Source: Acidobacteriota bacterium (lineage in GTDB: Bacteria > Acidobacteriota > Blastocatellia > RBC074). From it: 64,000 nucleotides of DNA. Positions 42,329 through 50,730 of the stretch are shown piece after piece. The notes below the pieces were generated by a model. That model was not told where the DNA came from. It made no database searches and worked only from the letters and a program-made list of their open reading frames with translations. Where the stretch lies: NCBI GenBank assembly GCA_016196035.1, contig JACPYM010000099.1, forward strand, positions 126,869-190,868, read 5' to 3'. Position 1 is the stretch's first letter. Each line of letters begins with the position of its first letter. The translations under genes and the position numbers were made by a program.

Positions 42329-43927
42329 ATGCGACAAATCAAATTCCGCATCATTGCCACGTTGCTTTTCGTGCTGCTGCTGGCGCTGCCTGGTTATGCC
42401 CCCGCTTACGCACAGGATGCCAGCCAAGTGTTGCGCACATCGGTCGGCTTCCGCACCGTCAAAAACACGGCGCAAATGGATGAAGCCACGCGCCAGGCCG
42501 TCACCAACCTGGAAAAGCAGGCGCAGGCTGCCAACGCCGCGCAAAAATACGGCGAGGCGCTCAAACATTACGCGCACGGCATGGTGTTGATGCGCAAACA
42601 GGAATGGACGCCGCGCCGCGCCTTTGAGACGGCGTTGCAGCTCAAGCCGAACAAGCTCATCTTCGATCCGGGCGAAATCGCGCATATCAAAGTCACGCAA
42701 ACGTTCGCGCTCGATGAACCGCTGTCCGGCAAATTCACGCTCACGCTGGCGCTCTCGCAAGCGCGCACACAACCCGGTGTAACTACCAGCGTCAGCGCCG
42801 CACCGCCCCCAGTATTGAAAGAGCTGAAAACGCTCAAAGAGGTCGCGGCGGATTTCAGCAAGGAATTGCTGCTTGAAGCCGTCTTGCCGCAGGCGGGCGA
42901 CGGCAATTACCAATTGCTGCTCACGCTGACGCCGGTCGAGGGCGCGCCCATCGTCAAACCGGCCAGCATTCGCATCGAGCGCGAGTTGAACGCCAAAGCG
43001 AATCAACTCAAGGCGCGCATCGCCGCCGTGCGCACCGATTTGGAGCAGCGCAATCAGGATGTCAATCATCAGGAATTGTTGCTGGCGTTACCGCGCGCCG
43101 ATTACACGGCCTTGCTGATTGATATGGTCAACGACGGATCGTTGCCGCTCGACCGCGTGGCATGGGCCAGCGAATTCGCCAATGCACATGCCATGCTCGA
43201 CCAGATCAGTAAGGGCGTTAATCCGCTCAAAGGCAAACGCGGCGACATCCCCTGGGCCTACAATTCGGCGGTGGATAACACGGTGCAACCCTACCGGCTC
43301 TTTGTCCCGGCCAAGTACGACGCCAAACAGAAATGGCCGCTCATCGTCGCGCTGCACGGCATGGGCGGCGACGAAAACAGCTTTTTCAACGGCTATGCCA
43401 AAGGCGCGATCAAAGAAGAGGCCGAGAAACACGGCTATCTGATTGTTTGCCCGAAAGGCCGCGGCTCGGCTTCGATGTACCTGGGCGCGGCGGAACGTGA
43501 CGTACTGGACGTGCTGAAAGAGGCCAAACGCCAATTCAACATTGATGAAAATCGTGTGTATTTGATGGGGCATTCGATGGGCGGCTACGGCACCTGGTCG
43601 GTCGCGGTGAACAATCCCGAACTGTTTGCCGCACTCGCGCCAATTTCAGGCGGCGGCATTCCGCCCGTCGTGCTAGGTCTGAAAAAGATCGCGCACGTTC
43701 CCTGGATCGTGACGCACGGCGATAAAGACCCGACCGTCTCGGTCGAAGAATCACGCAAGATGGTCAAGGCGGGCAAAGACCTGGGCATTGAAATCAAATA
43801 CAACGAAGTGCCCGGCGGCGATCACGGCAGCGTCGCGGTGCCCGCCTTTCCGGAAATCTTCGATTGGTTCGACGCCCACAAACGCCAGCCCAAAGCGGCG
43901 GTGAAAACGGCGGGCAGCGGGCAATAG
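42329..43927 (+). CDS. secreted alpha/beta-hydrolase (esterase/depolymerase type)
   Basis: 532 residues with a signal peptide (IIATLLFVLLLALPGYAPAYA). An N-terminal region of about 290 residues has no recognised domain. The C-terminal alpha/beta-hydrolase has PLIVALHGMGGDENSFF (oxyanion loop), the nucleophile elbow YLMGHSMGGYGTW, Asp in THGDKDPTVS and His in PGGDHGSV, which gives a full catalytic triad. It resembles feruloyl-esterase/PHB-depolymerase-like enzymes. The start at 42329 is the Met of the signal. A 28-bp inverted repeat follows the stop. Confidence 0.88.
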   Translation: MRQIKFRIIATLLFVLLLALPGYAPAYAQDASQVLRTSVGFRTVKNTAQMDEATRQAVTNLEKQAQAANAAQKYGEALKHYAHGMVLMRKQEWTPRRAFETALQLKPNKLIFDPGEIAHIKVTQTFALDEPLSGKFTLTLALSQARTQPGVTTSVSAAPPPVLKELKTLKEVAADFSKELLLEAVLPQAGDGNYQLLLTLTPVEGAPIVKPASIRIERELNAKANQLKARIAAVRTDLEQRNQDVNHQELLLALPRADYTALLIDMVNDGSLPLDRVAWASEFANAHAMLDQISKGVNPLKGKRGDIPWAYNSAVDNTVQPYRLFVPAKYDAKQKWPLIVALHGMGGDENSFFNGYAKGAIKEEAEKHGYLIVCPKGRGSASMYLGAAERDVLDVLKEAKRQFNIDENRVYLMGHSMGGYGTWSVAVNNPELFAALAPISGGGIPPVVLGLKKIAHVPWIVTHGDKDPTVSVEESRKMVKAGKDLGIEIKYNEVPGGDHGSVAVPAFPEIFDWFDAHKRQPKAAVKTAGSGQ

Positions 43928-43935
43928 ACCCGCCT

Positions 43936-44042
43936 CTGGGTACGCAGCGCTTCCAGCGTGCGGGCTTGGCGTCAAACGCAAAAATGCCGGAGATTCGTTC
44001 GTTCGCTGCCAAATCCGCACGCTGGAAGCGCTGCGTACCCAG
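43936..44042. repeat. perfect 28-bp inverted repeat between convergent genes
   Basis: Arms 43936-43963 (CTGGGTACGCAGCGCTTCCA...) and 44015-44042 match exactly. They sit in the 117 bp between the hydrolase stop and the CHAT gene stop, so it may terminate both. Confidence 0.9.
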
Positions 44043-44044
44043 GT

Positions 44045-47000
44045 TCAGTTCGCCGCGCCCACGGCGACAAAGCCCGCCCAATAAAACGGGTGCCGATAAG
44101 GGCCGCGCAACAGCTTCAACGCCGCCGTGCGCAACGCGGCGGCTTTCGTGAGAGTGCCGGTCGCGGCGGAAGCCTGGCGCAATTGCCGGTGGAATTCGAT
44201 CATCAAGGCGGTGGTCGCGTCCGCATCCACTTGCCATTGGCTGACGACGACGGTCGGCGCGCCCGCGATAAAGAGCGCCCAACTCAAGCCCAGCACGCCT
44301 TCGCCGGGAATGACCGCGCCGCGTCCGGTTTCGCAAGCCGAGAGCACGACCAGATCGGCGCGCAAATCCAGCTTCATCAACTCCCATGCTTCCAACAAGC
44401 CATCTTCGCTGTTGCCGGGTTCGCCCGCACTGACCGGGCCTATTACGCCAGCAGTGTCTTGCGCGAGCACGATCTGTGAATAGAGCGGCCCGGCATCGTT
44501 GAGCAACCCGTGCGCCGCCAGATGAATGACATCAGCGTCGGCGGCTTCGGCCTTAAACCGGTCTTCGCGCGCGGCGGCGCCGGTGTAAATGCGGCTGTGC
44601 GCCGCGCCGTAAAGCCGCGCGAGCGCTTTCACTTCGGTCTCGGCTTGCGGCAACGCTTTGGTGGGCAGCGCGCGCAACGCGGCGGCGGATTCGCCCATTG
44701 ATGAGGTTGCCGGTGTGGCGGCGGTAGCGGGCCAAGCCGGATTGCCGAGCGCCAGCAAGGTGGCGTCGTGCGGGCGCGGCCCACGCCGGGCGCGCAGCTT
44801 TTGCATCTCGACCAGCACGGTCAGCGACGGCGCGCGGGCCAGCGTGAAATCTTCGAGCAGATAACGCGGCTTGCCCGCGCCGCCGGTTTGGCGCAAGGCT
44901 TCAAACGGCAATTCCCAAAGCGCGTTGTCGGGCACGAGCACGAGTTGCGTTTTGCCGCGCAACAGCGCCGCCGCCGGTTTGAGCAATTCGTCGTAAAGCT
45001 GCCCGGACATGGCGACGAAATTCAAATTGCGCGCAGCCAGCAAGGCGCGGAACTCGCGCACCCGCATTTGCACCTGCGCGCCCGTCAGCGGCAGTCGGAA
45101 GACTTGCAACGCGGGTTGCGGCGCGCGCGTGACGACGAAGAGAAACGTCTCGTGATCGCGCACGACATATTCGAGCAGCGCCGTGCGTTCATCAGGCAGC
45201 AGCGCAGCAGCGGTGGCGAGCGTGAAAGGCGGCGGCATGCCGCGTTGCACACGCAGGTCGGGATGCGCGGCGAAGAGCGTGTCTTGATTGGTTTCATAAG
45301 CGAGCCGCGCTTCCGCCAACTGCGCGTCCAGTTCGCTCAGGCGCGCGGCGGCGGGTTGCGGGCGCATCTGTTCGCGCTGGCGCTGCACATTGAGCGCGCT
45401 CATGGCTTCGTTCAAGCGGCGCTCTTCAACGCGCTCAGTTTCAGTCATGGACTTGCTGACATCGGCGCGCCCGTGCTGTAGCAGGTCAAAGAGCACGCGC
45501 GCCTTGGCCTGTTCGGCATAGGCCAGCGCCTCAACCGGCTGCGCTTCGGTGAGGGCCAGACTCATCAATTCAAAGTAAGGCAGCAGGCGGTGACGCAGAA
45601 AGCGCGGCTCGGCCAATTGGCCGCCGCCGAGTTCGCCGCGCATCGCTTCGAGCAGGGCGAGCGATTTGTCGAGCATCTGGTGCGCTTCATCCAAGCGCTT
45701 CAGGCTATGCAGCGCAGCGCCTGCCACGGCGTAATCAAACCAGAGTTCGCCACCCAGTTTCTTTTCTGCGGTCAGCGTGATTGCCCGCTCGAACATGCGT
45801 AAGGCGTCGGCGGGGCGGTCTTCGAGATAGTAATACATCGCCAGATTGCCGTAGGCGCGCAGCCGTTTGTAGGGACTGCCGGATTGTTCGGTCAGCGCCA
45901 GGCTTTGCTCGAACAGGCTCCAGGCTTCGACTTTTTGCCCGCTGTCGTAGGCGATCTCGGCCAGATGCTGCACGGCTTCGGCGCGCAGGTCGCCGCGTTT
46001 GAGCGTATCGGCAAGCTGCAACGCCTGCTGATACTGAGCGCGCGCGGCGGCGTGTTCGCCTTGCGCTTGATAGACGCTGCCGATGTTGATGAACAAGGCG
46101 GCCAGCGCGGGCGTTTCGCCTGACTGTTGCTGGCTGGTCTGCGCCTGACGATAGTATTCGAGCGCCTTGTTGAAATCGTTCAAGCGGTAATAGAGCAGGC
46201 CCAGATTGGTGAGCGTGTAATTGAGCGCGCGCTGATCGCCGGCGGCGCGTTTGAGCGGCAGACTCTTTTCCAGATAGTCCTGCGCCGCGCCCAGGTTGTT
46301 GCGTTCCAGTTCGACGGTGCCAAGTTGGTTGTAGAACATCCCCAACAAGCGCCGCTCCTGTAATTGTTCGCTCAACGCCAAGCCGCGTTGGTAAGTGGTC
46401 AGGGCCTCGTCGAGCAAGCCGCGCGCATACAGGATGTCGCCCAGGTTGAGCCGCACGCCCGCACGGGCTTCCTTATCGTCGAGCCGGTCGTATAGCGCCA
46501 AGGCACGTTGTATGTAATCTGTCGCCGCGTCGAGCCGCCCCATCCCGCGCGTGACGACGGCTAGCCCGTTGAACAAACCCGCCAGTTGCTTTTCATCGCC
46601 CAGCGGTTCGGCCAATGCCAGCGCGGCCTGGTAATCGCGCAAGGCCTCGTCACTGGCGCCCAGCAAACGTTTGACTTGCCCTAGCCCTTGCAACGCCCGG
46701 CTCTCGCTCGCACGGTCGGCGGCGGCGCGCGCGAGTTCGAGGCTCTGCCGGTAAAACTCGGCGGCCTGTGGATAGCGCGCCAGATCGTATTGCAACTGGC
46801 CCAGCCCTCTGAGGCAGCGCGCTTGTCCGGCTTTATCCGCCAGCCGCCGCGTCACGGCCAGTCCGGCGGCAAAAGCAGCTTCGGTTTGCGGGTGGGTGCG
46901 TTGTTTTTGCGCCGCTTCACCGCGCTGCAACAATTCAGCGGCGAGCGCGGGCGTAAGCGCGGCGGGATGCGCGGCGAGCCAGGCCGCGCGCGCGGCTTCG

Positions 47001-47119
47001 TCTTTAGTGGCGAGCAGGACATTGGCGCATTCGGCAACACTGTCTTGCGCGAATACAGCCGGTGAACAGATAAATAGCAGGGTGAACAGAACAAGCAGGA
47101 ACCATCGGTCAGGGCGCAT
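44045..47119 (-). CDS. exported TPR-CHAT domain protein
   Basis: 1024 residues: a signal peptide (FLLVLFTLLFICSPAVFAQD), about a dozen TPR repeats (residues about 60-520; AEFYRQSLELARAAADRASE, ALEYYRQAQTSQQQSGE), and a C-terminal CHAT domain, a caspase-like peptidase fold. The His/Cys dyad is visible as IHLAAHGLL (about 868) and LSACETG (about 929). CHAT-TPR proteins include separase-like enzymes and Craspase/TPR-CHAT effectors, but most genomic copies are uncharacterised. GGAG lies 8 nt before the start. It is divergent from the S9 peptidase gene. Confidence 0.9.
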   Translation of the reverse strand: MRPDRWFLLVLFTLLFICSPAVFAQDSVAECANVLLATKDEAARAAWLAAHPAALTPALAAELLQRGEAAQKQRTHPQTEAAFAAGLAVTRRLADKAGQARCLRGLGQLQYDLARYPQAAEFYRQSLELARAAADRASESRALQGLGQVKRLLGASDEALRDYQAALALAEPLGDEKQLAGLFNGLAVVTRGMGRLDAATDYIQRALALYDRLDDKEARAGVRLNLGDILYARGLLDEALTTYQRGLALSEQLQERRLLGMFYNQLGTVELERNNLGAAQDYLEKSLPLKRAAGDQRALNYTLTNLGLLYYRLNDFNKALEYYRQAQTSQQQSGETPALAALFINIGSVYQAQGEHAAARAQYQQALQLADTLKRGDLRAEAVQHLAEIAYDSGQKVEAWSLFEQSLALTEQSGSPYKRLRAYGNLAMYYYLEDRPADALRMFERAITLTAEKKLGGELWFDYAVAGAALHSLKRLDEAHQMLDKSLALLEAMRGELGGGQLAEPRFLRHRLLPYFELMSLALTEAQPVEALAYAEQAKARVLFDLLQHGRADVSKSMTETERVEERRLNEAMSALNVQRQREQMRPQPAAARLSELDAQLAEARLAYETNQDTLFAAHPDLRVQRGMPPPFTLATAAALLPDERTALLEYVVRDHETFLFVVTRAPQPALQVFRLPLTGAQVQMRVREFRALLAARNLNFVAMSGQLYDELLKPAAALLRGKTQLVLVPDNALWELPFEALRQTGGAGKPRYLLEDFTLARAPSLTVLVEMQKLRARRGPRPHDATLLALGNPAWPATAATPATSSMGESAAALRALPTKALPQAETEVKALARLYGAAHSRIYTGAAAREDRFKAEAADADVIHLAAHGLLNDAGPLYSQIVLAQDTAGVIGPVSAGEPGNSEDGLLEAWELMKLDLRADLVVLSACETGRGAVIPGEGVLGLSWALFIAGAPTVVVSQWQVDADATTALMIEFHRQLRQASAATGTLTKAAALRTAALKLLRGPYRHPFYWAGFVAVGAAN

Positions 47120-47315
47120 CGAAACACTCCGGGTAGCAGATGGAAATGGTCACGCGGCGGGGCAAGCAGGTGAGGCCATTGATTGGGTGTGTTGGATTGT
47201 GGTTGTTCTCCGCGCGGCGCGCATCATACGCTATCCGGGCAGGAAGCGCGCATGATTTTTTATTGCTATACTCGCACCCGCAATTTCGCAACCCGCCTTA
47301 AAGTTGGAGGACTTT

Positions 47316-49439
47316 ATGAAGCTTTCGATCAAACTACCCGCTCTGCTATTTATCCTTGCCGCGCTAAGTTTCACCGCGCTGGCCCAAGCCAAACGCCCGC
47401 TCACCTTCGACGATCTGATGGCGATCAAGCGCCTGAGCGAAGCGCAGATTTCGCCCGACGGCGCGCGCGTCGCTTACGTCGTCGGCGACGTGGACAAGAA
47501 CGCCAACCGCACCAAACGCGGCATCTGGGTGGTGCCGACCAGCGGCGGGACGACGCAACCGTTTATCACGTCGGACAAGAATGATTTCTCGCCGCACTGG
47601 TCTGCCGACGGCAAGTGGCTCGCCTTTCTTTCGACGCGCGATGGTGCGCCGCAGATTTACGTCGCCAGTGCCGATGGCAGTGGCGCGCGCAAAGTTACCG
47701 CTGCGCCCGAAGGCGTGAGCGAATTCATCTGGTCGCCGAATGGCAAGCTGTTCGCCTTTACGACCGATGTTTATCCCGATTGCGCGTCGTTCAATTGCGT
47801 CGCCAAACGCGCCGAGGCCGAAGAGAAATCCAAGGTCAAAGCTGTCATCGCCGATCATCTGCTTTATCGCCATTGGACAGAGTTCAAGCGTGGCAAGCGT
47901 TCGCACCTGTTCGTCGTTTCGTCAGAGGGCGGCGAGCCGAAAGATTTAACGCCGGGTGATTTCGACACGCCGCCGTTTTCGCTGGGCGATCCGACAGCTT
48001 TCGATTTCGCGCCCGATTCCAGCGAAGTCGCCTTTGCGCGCAACACCGAAAAGGACGAAGCCATCAGCACGAACAATGACCTCTTCATCGTTTCGGTCAA
48101 TGGCGGCGAGCCCAAGCGCATCACGACCGCGAATGTCGGCAGCGACACGACGCCGCGTTATTCGCCCGATGGCAAATGGATCGCCTATCGTTCGCAAGCA
48201 CGCAACGGCTTCGAGGCGGATCGCTTCCGCCTGATGCTGTATGACCGCGCGAAAGGCACGGCGCGCGAACTCTCGCTCAACTTTGACCGCTGGGTCGAAG
48301 ACCTGTTGTGGCTGCCCGACAGCCAGCGCTTGATCGTGAGCGGGCAAGAGCGCGGGCACGAAGTGTTCTGGTCAGCCCCGCTCAACGGCGACAAGTTCGC
48401 GTTGCTGGTCAAAGACGGCTCGAATGGCGGCGCGAATGTTTCCGCCGATGGCAAGACGCTGGTCTTCACGCGTTCGAGTTCGGCCATGCCCGCCGAAGTC
48501 TTCAAGGCGAATGCCGATGGTTCCAGCGTGATGCAATTGACCACGGCCAACGCTTCGCTGCTCGCGCAACTCGACCTGACGCCCGCCGAAGAGATTGAAT
48601 ACGACGGCGCGAAGACAGCGGTGATGCGCACAGCCAAACTTGGCAAAGTCAAAGCCTCGTCCGACATCGGCCCTGGCAAACCGTCGCGTATTCACGGCTT
48701 TATTTACAAACCGCCGCAATTCGACCAGTCGAAAAAGTATCCGATGGTCTTGCTCATTCACGGCGGCCCGCAAGGCGCGTGGATGGACAATTGGGGCTAT
48801 CGCTGGAACGCGCAGATGTGGGCCGCGCGCGGTTACGTTGCGGTCACGCTCAACCCGCACGGCTCGACCGGCTACGGCCAGGCGTTTACCGAACAGATCA
48901 GCGGCGAGTGGGGCGGCGCGGTGTATGACGACCTGATGAAAGGCGTGGATGCGGTGATCAAACGCGGCTACGTTGATCCGCAACGCATGGGCGCGGCGGG
49001 CGGTTCGTATCGCGGTTATATGACCAACTGGATGATGGGCCATACGGATCGTTTCAAAGCCTTCGTCACGCACGCCGGCGTCTTCAGCACGACGAGCATG
49101 TATGCGACCGAGGAACTCTGGTTCCAGGAATGGGAGTTCAAGGGCACGCCCTGGACGAACCCTGAGCTTTACGCCAAATGGTCGCCCGCCGCGCACGCCG
49201 CCAAATTCAAAACGCCTACGCTGGTCGTGCACGGCGAACTGGATTACCGCGTGCCCATCGGCGAAGGCTTGCAACTCTTCAGCACGCTGCAACGGCGCGG
49301 CGTCCCGTCGAAGCTGCTCTACTTCCCCGACGAAGGCCATTGGGTGCTGAAACCGCAGAACAGCGAGTTGTGGTACAAGACGGTGCTCGGCTGGTTCGAT
49401 CAGTGGTTGCAGCCGAATGCGGCGACGGCATCGCGGTAG
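47316..49439 (+). CDS. S9-family prolyl oligopeptidase-like peptidase
   Basis: 707 residues: signal peptide (KLPALLFILAALSFTALAQ), a seven-bladed beta-propeller of PD40 type (FSPHWSADGKWLAFLSTRDG, RYSPDGKWIAYRSQ), and a C-terminal alpha/beta-hydrolase with HGGPQGAW, the nucleophile in GGSYRGYMTNWM, Asp in HGELDYRVP and His in DEGHWVLK. The usual motif is GGSYGGYM; here the residue after Tyr is Arg. GGAGG stands 5 nt before the ATG at 47316, favouring it over an upstream TTG. It ends at a strong terminator. Confidence 0.92.
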   Translation: MKLSIKLPALLFILAALSFTALAQAKRPLTFDDLMAIKRLSEAQISPDGARVAYVVGDVDKNANRTKRGIWVVPTSGGTTQPFITSDKNDFSPHWSADGKWLAFLSTRDGAPQIYVASADGSGARKVTAAPEGVSEFIWSPNGKLFAFTTDVYPDCASFNCVAKRAEAEEKSKVKAVIADHLLYRHWTEFKRGKRSHLFVVSSEGGEPKDLTPGDFDTPPFSLGDPTAFDFAPDSSEVAFARNTEKDEAISTNNDLFIVSVNGGEPKRITTANVGSDTTPRYSPDGKWIAYRSQARNGFEADRFRLMLYDRAKGTARELSLNFDRWVEDLLWLPDSQRLIVSGQERGHEVFWSAPLNGDKFALLVKDGSNGGANVSADGKTLVFTRSSSAMPAEVFKANADGSSVMQLTTANASLLAQLDLTPAEEIEYDGAKTAVMRTAKLGKVKASSDIGPGKPSRIHGFIYKPPQFDQSKKYPMVLLIHGGPQGAWMDNWGYRWNAQMWAARGYVAVTLNPHGSTGYGQAFTEQISGEWGGAVYDDLMKGVDAVIKRGYVDPQRMGAAGGSYRGYMTNWMMGHTDRFKAFVTHAGVFSTTSMYATEELWFQEWEFKGTPWTNPELYAKWSPAAHAAKFKTPTLVVHGELDYRVPIGEGLQLFSTLQRRGVPSKLLYFPDEGHWVLKPQNSELWYKTVLGWFDQWLQPNAATASR

Positions 49440-49463
49440 TCTAAAATTTCCGACTTCACCTAT

Positions 49464-49510
49464 ACGGCCTGCGCGCGTGTTTTGACCGCCGCAGGCCGTT
49501 TCTTATTTTC
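49464..49510 (+). terminator. intrinsic terminator after the S9 peptidase gene
   Basis: ACGGCCTGCG (49464-49473) pairs with CGCAGGCCGT (49490-49499), followed by TTTCTTATTTT. Confidence 0.85.
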
Positions 49511-49536
49511 CCTTTCTCGCCCTGTGATTTTCCGGG

Positions 49537-49572
49537 TTGACACCTCAGCTAACACAACATTATTATTGTGTT
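49537..49572 (+). promoter_or_regulatory. predicted promoter and overlapping operator of the DUF6932-HTH pair
   Basis: TTGACA (49537-49542) and TATTAT (49561-49566) are 18 nt apart. A palindrome AACACAA-N8-TTGTGTT (49551-49572) covers the -10 element. A bound repressor, such as the HTH protein of this operon, would block the promoter; that role is inference. Confidence 0.55.
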
Positions 49573-49650
49573 GCTTCCGTGCCTATGGAATGTAGTAGAT
49601 GGCTGAGTAATCTGGTGTCTCTAACTATAAAACAAAGGAGGTAATGAGAG

Positions 49651-49698
49651 ATGCGTAACGATCAAAATGTTAACCAACAACTGTTTTTAGATTCATAG
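49651..49698 (+). CDS. 15-codon leader ORF upstream of the nucleotidyltransferase-like gene
   Basis: MRNDQNVNQQLFLDS, preceded by AAAGGAGGT spaced 8 nt from its ATG. Its TAG stop (49696-49698) lies inside the AGGAGG (49697-49702) that serves the next gene, so ribosomes finishing the leader would sit on that site. It may couple or limit translation of the gene at 49709. No amino-acid bias indicates attenuation. Confidence 0.45.
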   Translation: MRNDQNVNQQLFLDS

Positions 49699-49708
49699 GA
49701 GGTACAAA

Positions 49709-50164
49709 TTGATTCCAAAGTTTAACGGAAGCGGTAATCTACCAAAAGGCATTCATTGGACAAACTGGAAGGAATTTGAAGAAAGATTCGGAACGAACCC
49801 ACATCGCAAGCGACTCTTGAAAGGGCTCAAACAAGCGGCGGCTAATTTGCGCGCCGCTGGCTGTGAGGCGCTTTACGTTGATGGCAGCTTTGTCACGAGC
49901 AAAGAGCGCCCGAACGATTTCGATGCCTGTTGGAGCGGGTTTGACGTGGATGGGGATTTGCTTGATCCCGTCTTGTTGGACTTCAGCAATGGGCGCGCGG
50001 CGCAAAAGGCCAAATTCGGCGGCGAGCTTTTCCCTGCCGAATGGTTGGAAGGCAATAGCGGAAAATCTTTTCTGGAATTCTTTCAAGACGACCGGAAAAC
50101 AGACAAGCAGAAAGGCATCGTCGGCATTCGGCTCGGACGCGCTTCGCCGGGGAAACGAACATGA
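49709..50164 (+). CDS. DUF6932-like nucleotidyltransferase-fold protein (toxin candidate)
   Basis: 151 residues starting with TTG, which has a perfect AGGAGG six nt upstream. GLKQAAANLRAAGCEALYVD is followed by GSFVTSKERPNDFDACW, resembling the GS...D.D motif of minimal nucleotidyltransferases, as in the DUF6932 family. It overlaps the HTH gene by 4 nt (ATGA 50161-50164). Order and coupling resemble a toxin-antitoxin operon in which an NTase modifies RNA or protein; the activity is not shown by sequence. Two more carboxylates expected of an active NTase are uncertain. Confidence 0.7.
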   Translation: MIPKFNGSGNLPKGIHWTNWKEFEERFGTNPHRKRLLKGLKQAAANLRAAGCEALYVDGSFVTSKERPNDFDACWSGFDVDGDLLDPVLLDFSNGRAAQKAKFGGELFPAEWLEGNSGKSFLEFFQDDRKTDKQKGIVGIRLGRASPGKRT

Positions 50165-50574
50165 TTCGGAATCAGAGACAATACAAAATCACCAAAGCGC
50201 ACGCCGCGAGGTTTGCGCAAGAACTCGCCGAGTTTGATGAACGCCCGGAAGCACATCCGCGTGTTCATCATCGGGTAATCAAAGCGATGAAAGACGCGCT
50301 CGCTAGCCAACTGGAAACCCTCGAAGAAGAGTTGAAAGAGTATGAACGTTTGCGGCGCAGCAAACCCGCCAAGCTCAAACTTGAGCAACTCAATGAAGTG
50401 CCGCAGACGCTCATTCGTGCGCGCATTTCATCCGGCCTATCGCAACGTGAGCTGGCCGCGCGGCTGGGTTTGAAAGAACAACAGATTCAACGTTACGAAG
50501 CGACCAACTACGAAACCGCCAGCTTGCGGCGTGTGTTGGAAGTCGCTGCTGCGCTGACGGCCAAAGCCGCTTGA
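50161..50574 (+). CDS. XRE-type helix-turn-helix protein (antitoxin/repressor candidate)
   Basis: 137 residues. The N-terminal half is a charged helical region (about residues 20-80, LETLEEELKEYERLRRSK) that may bind the partner, and the C-terminal half is an HTH (LIRARISSGLSQRELAARLG, KEQQIQRYEATNYETASLRR). It is coupled to the DUF6932-like gene by ATGA. The palindrome over the operon promoter (49551-49572) is a likely binding site. DNA-binding at the C-terminus fits antitoxins of the HigA/MqsA type. Confidence 0.8.
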   Translation: MIRNQRQYKITKAHAARFAQELAEFDERPEAHPRVHHRVIKAMKDALASQLETLEEELKEYERLRRSKPAKLKLEQLNEVPQTLIRARISSGLSQRELAARLGLKEQQIQRYEATNYETASLRRVLEVAAALTAKAA

Positions 50575-50730
50575 GATTGGCTAGCACGCGTCTCTTATCC
50601 AATCCTCACCACTTTCCCCCACGCAAACCAATCCGACTACCAAAGATACGCCGCAAACGGTAAAGTTAGTTTGCCGATGCAAGCGCGCGTCCGGCGCAAC
50701 GACCCCAAATCAATCTAGTGAGGAATCGCA

